A stretch of 64,000 bases of DNA from Caballeronia sp. INDeC2 (lineage in GTDB: Bacteria > Pseudomonadota > Gammaproteobacteria > Burkholderiales > Burkholderiaceae): positions 37,744 to 101,743 of the forward strand of contig NZ_JALQDG010000037.1 of assembly GCF_023631325.1 (NCBI RefSeq), given 5' to 3'. Shown one piece after another: positions 25,283-34,506 of this stretch. The notes under the pieces were generated by a model. It did not search any database and was not told where the DNA came from. It saw only the letters and a program-made list of their open reading frames with translations. Position numbers and translations under genes: made by a program. Within the stretch, counting starts at the first letter, position 1; each line of letters opens with the position of its first letter.

Positions 25283-27033
25283 GACACGCACGCATCGCCG
25301 CGCCGATTCTGTCGGTCGCGATCGTCTGCATCGTTGTGCGCGATGCCGCCGCGCAGTCGTATCGCGATGTCGCGCCGATCGCGCCGCCCGCCGTCGAGCG
25401 GCCGCGCGCGTCGCCGTCGCGGCCCGCGCCCGAGGACGGTTCGCACGACATCGCGATTCGCGATCTGCGCGGCATCGCGTTCGTGCGCGCGGACGCCGCG
25501 TTATCGACCACGCAATCGGCCGGAGGCGGCGCGATCACGTCGACGGGTGCGCCTTTGCTCACCCCCGAATTCCTCGACGGCTTGTCCGCCGATCTCCACA
25601 AGCCCCTGACTTTCGCGCGCCTCGCCGAAATACGGCGCGCGGTCGTGCAGCGATATCGCGACGCGGGTCAGCCGCTCGTCGACGTGTACGTGCCCGAGCA
25701 GGACGTGAGCGATGGCGTCGTGAGAATCGACATCGCCGAGTTTCGCGCGGGGCGTGTGATACCCAAAGGCAATCGCTATTTCTCCGATGCGCTGCTCGTG
25801 CGCGAGATGCCGCTCGCGAGCGGCGCGCCGATCCGTGAGGCCGATGTCGCTTCGGGGCTCGCGCTGCTCAACGCGAATCCGTATCGTCGCGTGGACGTGA
25901 TTTATGCGCCCGGCGCCGCGCACGATACGACCGATGTCGTGCTGCAAACGGAGGATCGCTTTCCGTTCCGCATCTACGGCGGCTATAACAACGACGGCGT
26001 GCGCGATCTCGGACGCGATCGCATTCTCGCGGGCTTCGACTACGGCAATCTGTTCGGCATCGACGCGCGCATCGGCTATCAGATGACCGCGAGTAACGAT
26101 CTGTTGAGCGGCAATCCGGATATAGAAGGGCGGCCCGATCGTCCGCGTTACATCGCCCACGCGTTCAATGTGGTTGCGCCGTTGCCGTGGCTCGATCGCG
26201 TCGAATTGTTCGGCGTGTTCGCGGAAAGCACGCCGCGCCTGCCCGATAGCTACGGGCAAACGGGCTTGAGCGCGCAGATCAGCTTCCGATACGACTGGCG
26301 CCTGCCGCCGCTCGATCGCGCGGGCGCGTGGCAACAGCAAGTGCAGCTCGGCTACGACTTCAAGCGCTCGAACAACGACCTCGAATTCGGCGGCTTTCAG
26401 GTGTTCAATGCGAACACGCATATTCATCAGTTTGTCGTCGCCTACGATCTTTCAAAGAGCGATGTTTCCGGCGATACGCATCTGAACGCATCGCTCTTCG
26501 TGAGTCCCGGCCATTTCGACAGCAACAGCAACGACGACGCCTACGACGCCGCGCGTCTCGGCGCGAAGCCGCGCTATCAGTACATGCAGTTGTCGGCGCA
26601 ACGCGACATGCCGCTCGGCAAGTCGGGTTTTTCTGTGTCGGCGCGCGGGCTCGTTCAGTGGACGGGCAGCACGCTGTTGCCGAGCGAGGAACTCGGCCTC
26701 GGCGGCGACGCCACGGTGCGCGGCTACGAGCCGTATGCCGCCCAGGGCGATCGCGGATGGAACCTGCAGGCGGAACTGCGCGCGCCGGCGATCTCGGCGG
26801 GCATCGCGGCGATACAGCTGTTCGTGTTCTTCGATGCGGGGCACGTGTGGAATCGCATCGCCGAATTCGGCGAGGTCAATAACGCGTCGCTGGCGAGCGT
26901 CGGAACGGGGATTCGCGTGCAGGCCGGGCGCTTCGTCAGCTTTCGCGGCACGTATGGATTTCCGTTGAAGGCCGTGGTGCCGAATGGATCGAAGGCGCCG
27001 GTTGGCGAGATTTTTCTGGTGATCGGGAGTTAG
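25279..27033 (+). CDS. TpsB-family outer-membrane transporter (ShlB/FhaC/HecB)
   Basis: 584 residues from TTG 25279. A signal peptide (IAAPILSVAIVCIV, ending AAAQSY) is followed by a POTRA-containing periplasmic part at about 75-245 (RRAVVQRYRDAGQPLVDVYV, FRAGRVIPKGNRYFSDALLV). A 16-strand beta-barrel of the Omp85/TpsB type then has the loop-6-like motif ELGLGGDATVRGYE (about residue 472-485). It secretes a partner exoprotein across the outer membrane without ATP. The obvious partner is the TpsA gene at 27082-29439, but that gene is convergent rather than in the same operon. Confidence 0.93.
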   Translation: MRHARIAAPILSVAIVCIVVRDAAAQSYRDVAPIAPPAVERPRASPSRPAPEDGSHDIAIRDLRGIAFVRADAALSTTQSAGGGAITSTGAPLLTPEFLDGLSADLHKPLTFARLAEIRRAVVQRYRDAGQPLVDVYVPEQDVSDGVVRIDIAEFRAGRVIPKGNRYFSDALLVREMPLASGAPIREADVASGLALLNANPYRRVDVIYAPGAAHDTTDVVLQTEDRFPFRIYGGYNNDGVRDLGRDRILAGFDYGNLFGIDARIGYQMTASNDLLSGNPDIEGRPDRPRYIAHAFNVVAPLPWLDRVELFGVFAESTPRLPDSYGQTGLSAQISFRYDWRLPPLDRAGAWQQQVQLGYDFKRSNNDLEFGGFQVFNANTHIHQFVVAYDLSKSDVSGDTHLNASLFVSPGHFDSNSNDDAYDAARLGAKPRYQYMQLSAQRDMPLGKSGFSVSARGLVQWTGSTLLPSEELGLGGDATVRGYEPYAAQGDRGWNLQAELRAPAISAGIAAIQLFVFFDAGHVWNRIAEFGEVNNASLASVGTGIRVQAGRFVSFRGTYGFPLKAVVPNGSKAPVGEIFLVIGS

Positions 27034-27081
27034 CGCGCCGGACGACGCGCCGCGCCGTCCGGTTGTCCGCTTGCGCGCGCT

Positions 27082-29439
27082 TCAAGGCTGCGCCTGCTGC
27101 CACTGCAACACGGGATGCGTCGCGCCTGCCGGCATCGCCCAGACGCCGCCCGCCGGAATATTCCAGTCGAGGAAATTCGACGCGTTGCTCATCTGCGCGG
27201 TGCTGAGGCCGTTCGAATCGGGCGGCACGGTTCCGGAGTTCGATCCGGCCGCGGTCGTGCGAATCGTCGTGTCCTTGTTCCAGTAGACGTTGTTGTGAAT
27301 CGCGCCCTGGTTGTACGCCGCGATGCCGCCCTCCGGATCGCCCGGAGGACCGCCGCCGCCGACCTGCCCGACCGCGAACGATTCGTTGATCACGCCGTTG
27401 GCGCCGTTGACGAACACGATTCCGCCGCCGCCGAAGCCGCCCACGCTGCCCGTCGCGTACGACTGGGTGATCAGTCCGTTGTTGAACGCGACGAGCCCGC
27501 CCGTCTCGCCGTGCGTCCCGGCCTGAGTCGCGCCGGTCGCGAACGATTGCGCGATGGTCCCGTTGTTCACGCCCACGAGCCCGCCCGCGGGAATCTGATA
27601 GCCGACATCCGCCGTGCTCGACGACCGTTCGATGATCCCGTTGTTCACGCCGACGAGCCCGCCCGCGCCCGCGCCGCCGAAGCCGTTCTGCCCGACGCCG
27701 CCGGTCGTGTTGACGTAGGTGACGAGACCGTCGTTCTGACCCGCGAGCAAGCCGAACGCGCCCGACGAATAATCGCCCGTGCTCGCGTTGGTGAGATTCA
27801 GATTGCGCACGACGCCGCTCGCGCCGATCACGCCGAACAAGCCGTAGCGGTCGTCGTTGACGTTCGCCACCGTCGCGAGCTTGTCGATCGTGTGGCCGAA
27901 GCCGTCAAACTGGCCGGTGAACGGTGTCTGCGTCGCGCCGATCGCCGTGAAGTAGTTCGGATAGGCGGTCGCGCTCGCGTCGATATCCTTGCCGAGCGCA
28001 TAGTCGCCCGCGAGGTCTTTCGACACATTGGACAAATCGGCGAGCGTGTTCACGAGCTTGTACGCGGTCGCCTGCGTGACGAGGCCGCTATACGGCGCGG
28101 CAGTCCATCCGCTGTTCGTGAGCAGCGTGCCCGGCGCATAGCTGCCGTTCATGTCGTAGAGCGCGCTGACGATGCCGCCGCTCTTCGACCAGTCGATCGT
28201 GCCGCCGTTCGTCACGCTGCCGCCGTTGTCGATGCCGCCCGAATCCGCGCGCAACGTGAGATTGCCGTTGCCCGTGTTGCCGATGGTCGCGCCCGCGCCG
28301 ATCGCCACGCCATGCGCCGCGCCGAGCGTGAGCGATGCATTGCCGTTCCACCGCACGTTGCCGCCCACGGTCAGATCGCCGCCGCTGGCTTCGACATCGA
28401 CCGATGTGCCGTTGCTCAAACTGCGGGCGAGCGAATCCGCGTTTGCCTGATCGACCGTGACGGTCGGCGCGCCGACCTTCCAGGTGCGCGCCTGCACGTT
28501 CGCGCCCGCGAGGTCGAGCGTGTTCGCGCGCGTCTCGACCGTGCCGCCGCTGCCGTTAGCATTCACCGCGACGATCGCGCCGTTCGCATGCACCGTGCCC
28601 TGGTCTGCGACGAGCCATACGTGGCCGTCGCGCGTCGCGGTGCCGGTCGCGCGAATCGCGGTGTTGTTGCCCGCGAGCGCATACACGTTGCCGTCGGCGG
28701 CCTGGAGATTGGCCTGCGCCGCCTGGATCATGCCGCCGTTCATCGCCGTGCCGCCGCTGCCCGCCTGCACGAAAACCTGCTGTCCGCCCGACGCGTCCTG
28801 CAGAAGCACCTGATTGCCGGCCGCGATTTCCGCCGTGCCCTGCGGCGCGCTGACGCTGCCGCCGTTCACCGCCGCCGTGCGCGACACGAGGAACACGTCG
28901 CCGCCGCTCGATCCGATCTTGCCGAGATTGATGACCATGCCGTCGCCGCCGCCCGAAAGCGTGAGCGGGCCGCCTTGCATGAACGCGTCGTTGCCGATAT
29001 CGAGCGCCGACGCGACGAAGCGCCCGCCCGTCGCGACGACCCCGCCCGGTCCGACGAGCACGCCCTGCGGATTGACGAGATACACGCCGCCCGTTGCGTT
29101 GAGCTGCCCGAGGATCACCGATGCATCGCCGCCGGTCACGCGATTGAGCGTCGCGCCGGTTCCGTTGTTGAACGTGACCTGCCGTCCGCTGCCGATCGAG
29201 AAGCTGTTCCAGTCGATGACGCCGCGCGTCGTCGTCTGATTGATCGTGAGCGCCCGGCCGCCGCCGCTGATCGCGCCGCTACCCGCGACGAACTGGCCAC
29301 CGCCCGGCAAGGGCGGCGCGGCGCAGGCGAGACTTGCGCAGGTCAGGCCCGCGACGAGCGGCACGAGCATCGCGAGCGGCCGCAAACGCGCGCGACGAAT
29401 CCGGGTACGAGGAAGGAGCGGACGAATGCTGCGCTGCAT
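27082..29439 (-). CDS. TpsA-type filamentous exoprotein (haemagglutinin N-terminal domain)
   Basis: 785 residues; ATG at 29439, with GGAGG seven bases upstream. A long signal peptide (about 1-40) ends ACAAPPLPGG. The TPS secretion domain covers about 42-290 (ALTINQTTTRGVIDWNSFSI, VTFNNGTGATLNRVTGGDAS, VYLVNPQGVLVGPGGVV, the last matching the conserved N-P-x-G-x-L motif). A right-handed beta-helix follows, rich in Gly/Asn. The C-terminal third has GLUG-like repeats (AGGLVGVNNGIIERSSSTAD, GGLVGVNNGTIAQSFATG). It is short for a haemagglutinin, so it may be an HMW-like adhesin. The probable secretion partner is the adjacent TpsB. Confidence 0.92.
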   Translation of the reverse strand: MQRSIRPLLPRTRIRRARLRPLAMLVPLVAGLTCASLACAAPPLPGGGQFVAGSGAISGGGRALTINQTTTRGVIDWNSFSIGSGRQVTFNNGTGATLNRVTGGDASVILGQLNATGGVYLVNPQGVLVGPGGVVATGGRFVASALDIGNDAFMQGGPLTLSGGGDGMVINLGKIGSSGGDVFLVSRTAAVNGGSVSAPQGTAEIAAGNQVLLQDASGGQQVFVQAGSGGTAMNGGMIQAAQANLQAADGNVYALAGNNTAIRATGTATRDGHVWLVADQGTVHANGAIVAVNANGSGGTVETRANTLDLAGANVQARTWKVGAPTVTVDQANADSLARSLSNGTSVDVEASGGDLTVGGNVRWNGNASLTLGAAHGVAIGAGATIGNTGNGNLTLRADSGGIDNGGSVTNGGTIDWSKSGGIVSALYDMNGSYAPGTLLTNSGWTAAPYSGLVTQATAYKLVNTLADLSNVSKDLAGDYALGKDIDASATAYPNYFTAIGATQTPFTGQFDGFGHTIDKLATVANVNDDRYGLFGVIGASGVVRNLNLTNASTGDYSSGAFGLLAGQNDGLVTYVNTTGGVGQNGFGGAGAGGLVGVNNGIIERSSSTADVGYQIPAGGLVGVNNGTIAQSFATGATQAGTHGETGGLVAFNNGLITQSYATGSVGGFGGGGIVFVNGANGVINESFAVGQVGGGGPPGDPEGGIAAYNQGAIHNNVYWNKDTTIRTTAAGSNSGTVPPDSNGLSTAQMSNASNFLDWNIPAGGVWAMPAGATHPVLQWQQAQP

Positions 29440-29687
29440 GGCGACCTCCGGTCAGTGTCGATTGTTTTCATCGTTTTTGGCCGCTGACGGTGTAGCCGCT
29501 TTTCAGTCCGGCGATTCAAGGCGGCCGGGAGGCGCGAACATCGACGTGCGAGCAGGCGCGCCGATGTTAGCTCCGCGCCATGTCCGCCAATGTGGGGTTC
29601 CGCACATTCGTGCCGGGCGAAAAAATGCGCATGCCCGAACGCAAGACGCTTCGGGGCACATGCGCGGCCCGGCATGAAAATTGATCG

Positions 29688-30056
29688 CTAGTGCGAAGGC
29701 TTGCGCCGGTTCGTCAATGCGATCCGGCACTCGTGATAGATGCGCTGCACGAGCGCGCAGTCGTAGTCGAGATCCTCGGCTTCGAGAATCCGCTCGATGT
29801 CGCCGCGCGAGGCATCCGCGTCGAGCGTCGTCGAGACGCGCGCCGCGAGCGCCTGCGCCGCCGCCGACAGCCGCGCGGTCTCGATCCACTCCGCCGCGCG
29901 ATGATGCCGGTCGAGCCAGCGATGCGCCGTGCGCACCTGAAACGACGTATCGGGCCAGTCGCCTTCGATGTAATACGCGCCGAGCAGTCCGCACGTGAGC
30001 CAGCACAACAGATGCACCCGGTCATCGGGTCCGAGGGGATAGCGGACTTGACTCAT
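29688..30056 (-). CDS. Hypothetical protein
   Basis: 122 residues from ATG 30056 (MSQVRYPLGPDD); an ATG at 30080 is an alternative and neither has a clear ribosome site. It is soluble and mostly helical: VHLLCWLTCGLLGAYYIEGD with two Cys, HRWLDRHHRAAEWIETARL, and a C-terminal helix pair (DYDCALVQRIYHECRIALTN) with two more Cys. No family is recognised. The 248 bp between it and the TpsA start hold no other gene, only that gene's promoter region. Confidence 0.6.
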   Translation of the reverse strand: MSQVRYPLGPDDRVHLLCWLTCGLLGAYYIEGDWPDTSFQVRTAHRWLDRHHRAAEWIETARLSAAAQALAARVSTTLDADASRGDIERILEAEDLDYDCALVQRIYHECRIALTNRRKPSH

Positions 30057-30240
30057 GATGGCGGCATCGAGATGACCCATCGGAAGGACGCATCGACGAT
30101 AGCACGCCGCGCCCGCGCCCGACATGCGCCTCGCGTATGTCCTCATGCGGGCTGCATGTGCCAGGAGCATTCCTCGAACGAAACCGTTCATAGCGTGCCG
30201 GTCACGACGAACCCGCGCGGAGCGATTGTCCGCCCGAACG

Positions 30241-31386
30241 TCAGAACGCGTGCCGCAACGCGACCCGCGCGACGAACTGCTTCGAATTCGACGACAAGCC
30301 CTGCGTGCCCGGAACGAACGCCTGATCCATCACGGAATCGGTCGACTTGCCGGCGATCTTCTGATACGCGCCCTGCAAGTACACGTCGGTGCGCTTCGAG
30401 AGGAAGTAATCCGCCATCAACCCGGCCGAATGGATGCGCGGCTTCGCGGTGCCCGCGGTCGAGTCGTACGTCTCGATCGAATACACGTACTGCGCGCCGA
30501 CGAAGAAGGCCGGTGTGAACTGATACTTCCCGTTCACTTCGAAGTTCTGATACTTCAGGTTCTTCAACGTGTTCCCCGCCGATGCGAGCGGCACGCCGAT
30601 ATAACCGTTCGTCGACGGATCGCGATAACTCGAGTTTGTGTACGCGAATCCCGCAGTCGCGTTGCCGAACGTGTAGTTCACGCCCGCGCCGAAAATCTGC
30701 ATGCGCCGGGCGATGAAGCTCGCGTCGTTCGTCGCGATCGCGCCGTTCGCATCCGATCCCGTGCCGTCGGCGTGCAGATAAGCTGCGCCGACCAGCAAGC
30801 CGCCGTTCGCATACGAAGCCCCGACGCTGTACTGCCGGTTGCCCGCGAAGTTCGTGTCGTTGCTGAAGCTGTACGTGCCGCCGAAGCGCAAGCCCTCGAG
30901 CGCCGGGCTCGCATACTTGACCGTGTTGTTGACGCGAAACGAGTTGTCGGTGTTGTCGTTGTCGAACGGATGCGCGAAGAGATAGCCGGCCCAGTTGCCG
31001 TTGGCTGTCGTCGGCGCGAGATAGTCGACCACGGAATCGTACTGGCGGCCGACCTTGATCGAGCCGAAACGGTCGTCGCTCACGCCCACATAGGCCTGAC
31101 GGCCGAACATGCGTCCGCCTTGCCCCGCCGCGCCGTTGCTCAGGTTCACGCCGCTTTCGAGCTGGAACACCGCCTTCGCGCCGCCGCCGAGATCCTCGAC
31201 GCCGCGCATGCCCCAGCGGCTGCCCGCCGCATAGCCGCTCGTGAGTTCATAGACATGATTGCCGCCGACGTTGCTCGTGTAATCGAAGCCTTCGTCGAGG
31301 ATGCCGTACAGCGTGACGCTGCTTTGAGCATGCGCTGAAGTCGTGATGCACGCGAGCGCGGCCAGGGAAATTGCTTTGATTCTCAT
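30241..31386 (-). CDS. Gram-negative porin linked to catabolic cluster
   Basis: 381 residues from ATG 31386 (MRIKAISLAALACITTSAHA). The signal peptide ends at HAQ and the first strand is SSVTLYGILDEGFDYTSN. Typical Porin_4 marks follow (SRWGMRGVEDLGGGAKAVFQ, MFGRQAYVGVSDDRFGSIKV) and the last residue is Phe (ARVALRHAF). It is divergent from the aldehyde dehydrogenase gene at 31669 across 282 bp, so it probably provides outer-membrane entry for the substrate of that cluster. It is related to, but clearly different from, the porin at 21399. Confidence 0.93.
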   Translation of the reverse strand: MRIKAISLAALACITTSAHAQSSVTLYGILDEGFDYTSNVGGNHVYELTSGYAAGSRWGMRGVEDLGGGAKAVFQLESGVNLSNGAAGQGGRMFGRQAYVGVSDDRFGSIKVGRQYDSVVDYLAPTTANGNWAGYLFAHPFDNDNTDNSFRVNNTVKYASPALEGLRFGGTYSFSNDTNFAGNRQYSVGASYANGGLLVGAAYLHADGTGSDANGAIATNDASFIARRMQIFGAGVNYTFGNATAGFAYTNSSYRDPSTNGYIGVPLASAGNTLKNLKYQNFEVNGKYQFTPAFFVGAQYVYSIETYDSTAGTAKPRIHSAGLMADYFLSKRTDVYLQGAYQKIAGKSTDSVMDQAFVPGTQGLSSNSKQFVARVALRHAF

Positions 31387-31668
31387 GAAAGTCTCAAGTC
31401 TTTTACTTATCGTCAAGAAGTCCCAACCATCGATGCGGACGGGACCGCGAGCGACGGATTGTGCGCGATGGAAGTAAGGCTGCAAAAGGATTTAGTCGAA
31501 CAGCGAGCGCGAGTTTTCTGAATGTTCTTCCAGAAAATTCTTCGCTTGTCGTTGCAGCGCGAGGCGCGAAAGAATGAGCCGCACATGCGTTGCCTTGTCG
31601 CGGCGGTTGCCTGAAAAACCCGGCAACCGTACGGCACGACGCAGAGCGATCAACGAACCCGCCAAGAC

Positions 31669-33093
31669 ATGAAGCCAGCACGCAATTTTGTGAACGGACG
31701 TTTCATCGAGCCCGTGAGCGATCACGTCGCCGCCATCCTGAATCCCGCGAACGAAGAGGTGATCGGGCACGTCCACAACGCGCCACGCGAGCAGGCGCTT
31801 CTGGCCGTCGAACAGGCCGCGGATGCGCAGCGTCTGTGGCGCGTGACGCCCGCCGCCGAGCGCGGCGCGCACATGCAGCGTCTCGCGGACGCCATCGAGC
31901 AAGCCTCCGCCGAAATCGGCGCGGCGCTCGCGGCGGAGTCCGGCAAGAGCCTGACCGATGCGACCAACGAAGCCGTCTACGCCGCGCAGATCACGCGCTA
32001 TCACGCGGAATGGGCGCGCCGCATCGAAGGCGAAGTCATTCCGAGCGATACGCCCGACGAGAATCTCGTGCTGCATCGTGAGCCGATCGGCGTCGTCGCG
32101 TGCCTGATCCCGTTCAACTTCCCGATCTATACGCTGATGCGCAAGATCGCGCCGGCGCTGATCGCGGGCAACACGGTCGTCGTTCGTCCGAGCAACAACA
32201 CGCCGCTGTCTGCGTTCGAGCTGGCGCACGCCGTCGAGCGCGCGGCGCTGCCGCCGGGCGTCGTCAACATTCTTGCGATGGAACACGCGACGGCCGAAGC
32301 CGTCTGCACGCATCCGAAGGTCGGCATGATCACGTTGACGGGCAGCGTCGACGCGGGCCGCAAGGTGCTCGACTACTGCAAGGCCAACATCGCGAAACCG
32401 TCGCTCGAACTCGGCGGCAAGACGCCCGCGATCGTCGAGCCGGACGCCGATCTGCAAAAGGCCGCGCGCGAGCTCGTCGCATCGAAGCTCACGCATAGCG
32501 GTCAGCTCTGCACGGCGATCGAGCGCGTCTATGTGCACGAAAGCGTCCACGATGCGTTCGTCGGCATGTTGCGCGAGCAGATGAGGGCGAAGCGCATCGG
32601 CGATCGCAGCGAGGATGCGAGCAACATGGGGCCGCTCGTGAACAAGGCGTCGCGCGACGGCATTCACGCGATGGTCCGCCGCGCGATCGAAGCGGGCGCC
32701 ACGCTCGAAACCGGCGGCGAAGTGCCGAATCGCAAGGGGTTCTTCTATCCGCCGACGCTGCTCTCGAACTGCCGTCAGGACATGGAGATCGTGCAGGAAG
32801 AGACTTTCGGCCCCGTGCTCGCGGTGCTCAGGTACGCGACCATCGACGAAGCGCTCGCGATGGCCAACGATCACCAGTTCGGCCTCTCGTCGGTGCTCTA
32901 TACCGAGAACTACCGCACGGCGATGAAGGTCGCCAACGCGATCGAAGCAGGCGAGCTCTACATCAACCGCACGCCCGCCGATCCTTATCAGGGCTTCCAC
33001 GCCGGCTGGAAGCGTTCCGGCATCGGCGGCGACGACGGCAAGCACGGCATGCTCGAATTCACGCAGACGCGTCTCGTCGTCATGAAGTACTGA
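31669..33093 (+). CDS. Aldehyde dehydrogenase, lactaldehyde (AldA) type
   Basis: 474 residues, full length. It has NAD-binding and catalytic motifs of the ALDH superfamily: PFNFPIYTLMRKIAPALIAG, ITLTGSVDAGRK, SLELGGKTPAIV with the general-base Glu, and catalytic Cys281 in HSGQLCTAIERVYV. The C-terminal EETFGPVLAVLRY and KRSGIGGDDGKHGMLEF fit AldA/succinate-semialdehyde subgroups. It oxidises a (hydroxy)aldehyde to the acid with NAD(P). It is the first gene of a rightward group with an MFS permease, a sugar-acid dehydratase and a GMC oxidoreductase, so the aldehyde may come from a sugar acid route. Confidence 0.92.
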   Translation: MKPARNFVNGRFIEPVSDHVAAILNPANEEVIGHVHNAPREQALLAVEQAADAQRLWRVTPAAERGAHMQRLADAIEQASAEIGAALAAESGKSLTDATNEAVYAAQITRYHAEWARRIEGEVIPSDTPDENLVLHREPIGVVACLIPFNFPIYTLMRKIAPALIAGNTVVVRPSNNTPLSAFELAHAVERAALPPGVVNILAMEHATAEAVCTHPKVGMITLTGSVDAGRKVLDYCKANIAKPSLELGGKTPAIVEPDADLQKAARELVASKLTHSGQLCTAIERVYVHESVHDAFVGMLREQMRAKRIGDRSEDASNMGPLVNKASRDGIHAMVRRAIEAGATLETGGEVPNRKGFFYPPTLLSNCRQDMEIVQEETFGPVLAVLRYATIDEALAMANDHQFGLSSVLYTENYRTAMKVANAIEAGELYINRTPADPYQGFHAGWKRSGIGGDDGKHGMLEFTQTRLVVMKY

Positions 33094-33156
33094 TTCTCGC
33101 GGCCGCTGCTGGCCGCAACCGCTTCCCCTCAACAAAAACATATTGAAGGTTCAGCC

Positions 33157-33178
33157 GCGCGGCATCCGCATGCCGCGC
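33157..33178 (+). terminator. Hairpin between ALDH and MFS genes
   Basis: A 9-bp perfect stem GCGCGGCAT (33157-33165) / ATGCCGCGC (33170-33178) with a four-base loop is followed a few bases later by CCCTTTTAGG. It could be a weak terminator or attenuator, or merely processing control inside the operon. Confidence 0.45.
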
Positions 33179-33204
33179 GCCGCTGCCCTTTTAGGAGCAC
33201 ACCT

Positions 33205-34506
33205 GTGTCATCGAATCCCGCTCAATCCGGTCAAAGCGTGAGCGCGCGGCTTGAAAGCACGCGCGCCGATCGCTATGTCCAGCTCGCGCTGCTCGTGATC
33301 GCCGCCGGCGCCATCTATCCGCTTCTGTATCTTCGGCAGATCTATCAGCCGACGATGCTTGAAGTCTTTCACATCAGCGAAGCGCAACTGGGCTATCTGT
33401 ACTCCGCGCTCGGCACGATCTTCCTTGTCTGCTATCTGCCGAGCGGCTGGCTCGCGGATCGCGTCGCGCCGCGCGTGCTCATCAGCTTTTCGCTGATCGC
33501 GACGGGCGCGCTCGGGTTGTGGTATTCCACGGCGCCGTCGTTCGGTTCGCTGATCGCGATTTTCGGCGGATGGGGTCTGACGACGGGTCTCACGTTCTGG
33601 GCGGCGATCATCAAGCGCGTGCAGATGATCGCCGCCGCCGACGAGCAAGGCCGCTTCTTCGGCTTTCTCGACGGCGGCCGCGGCCTGATCGAAGCGCTGC
33701 TCGCGACGTTCGCGATCGGTCTCTTCGCGTGGATGACGCAAACGCGCGGCGGATCGACGGTCGCGGGTTTCCGGCTCGTCGTCTACATGTACGCGTTCCT
33801 GTGCATCGGGCTCGGCGTGGTGCTCGGCCTCGTGCGCGATCCGCAAGGCGCGCGGCCCGTGCAAGGCGCGCGAGACAAGCGCAACGTGTTTCGCGATCTC
33901 GCCGTGCTCTTGAAGAACCCGCAACTGTGGCTGCTTTCGGCCATCGTATTCTGCGGCTATCAGGTGTTCTGGGCGACGTACAGCTTTTCCGCGTATCTGC
34001 ATGAGAAGGAGATCGGCTTGTCGGTGGTCGCGGCGGGCTTCATCACGACGGCCAAGCTGTGGATGCGCCCGATCGGCGGGATCGGCGGCGGCTTTCTCGG
34101 CGACCGTTTCTCGAAGACGTCCGTGCTCGTGTTCGCGCTGTTCGCGGCGGCTGGCGCGCTGCTCGTATTGATGGCGGCGCCGTCGATCGGCAGTCACGGG
34201 CTCATCGCGGTGATCGTGCTGTTCATCGGCGTGATGACGTACGCGATTCGCGGCCTCTACTGGTCGCTGCTCGATGAATGCAAGGTGCCCGCCGAAACGA
34301 TGGGCCTCGCAATCGGCCTCGTTTCGATGATCGGCTATTCGCCCGATGCCGTGCTGCCGCTCATCAACGGTTATCTCACGCAGAACTTTCCGGGCGCGCA
34401 CGGCTATCAGCTGTACTTCGGCTACATCGCGTGCATGTCCGCGCTGGGCGGCGTGGCCGGGCTCGTCTTCAAACATCGACTGAACAAACTGGGAGCGCAA
34501 CAATGA
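33205..34506 (+). CDS. MFS permease (sugar-acid or small-carboxylate type)
   Basis: 433 residues, GTG start at 33205 with AGGAG nine bases upstream. The helix pattern is 12-TM. Motif-A-like GWLADRVAPRVL lies after helix 2, FFGFLDGGRGLIEALL in helix 5, and GGFLGDRFSKTS mid-protein. It lacks a signal peptide. It is translationally coupled to the next gene (ATGA overlap at 34503), whose product is an acid-sugar dehydratase, so import of a sugar acid or related compound is a reasonable inference. The family assignment within MFS is uncertain. Confidence 0.88.
   Translation: MSSNPAQSGQSVSARLESTRADRYVQLALLVIAAGAIYPLLYLRQIYQPTMLEVFHISEAQLGYLYSALGTIFLVCYLPSGWLADRVAPRVLISFSLIATGALGLWYSTAPSFGSLIAIFGGWGLTTGLTFWAAIIKRVQMIAAADEQGRFFGFLDGGRGLIEALLATFAIGLFAWMTQTRGGSTVAGFRLVVYMYAFLCIGLGVVLGLVRDPQGARPVQGARDKRNVFRDLAVLLKNPQLWLLSAIVFCGYQVFWATYSFSAYLHEKEIGLSVVAAGFITTAKLWMRPIGGIGGGFLGDRFSKTSVLVFALFAAAGALLVLMAAPSIGSHGLIAVIVLFIGVMTYAIRGLYWSLLDECKVPAETMGLAIGLVSMIGYSPDAVLPLINGYLTQNFPGAHGYQLYFGYIACMSALGGVAGLVFKHRLNKLGAQQ

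Noticed and set aside
27115..29487. A 790-codon open frame on the plus strand
   Set aside because: Antisense to the TpsA gene, whose signal peptide, TPS domain and ribosome site are clear; the plus frame is Arg/Ala/Val-rich with no domain.
33097..33120. Small GCGGCC/GGCCGC hairpin after the aldehyde dehydrogenase
   Set aside because: No T-run and very common in GC-rich DNA; the stronger hairpin at 33157 is reported instead.
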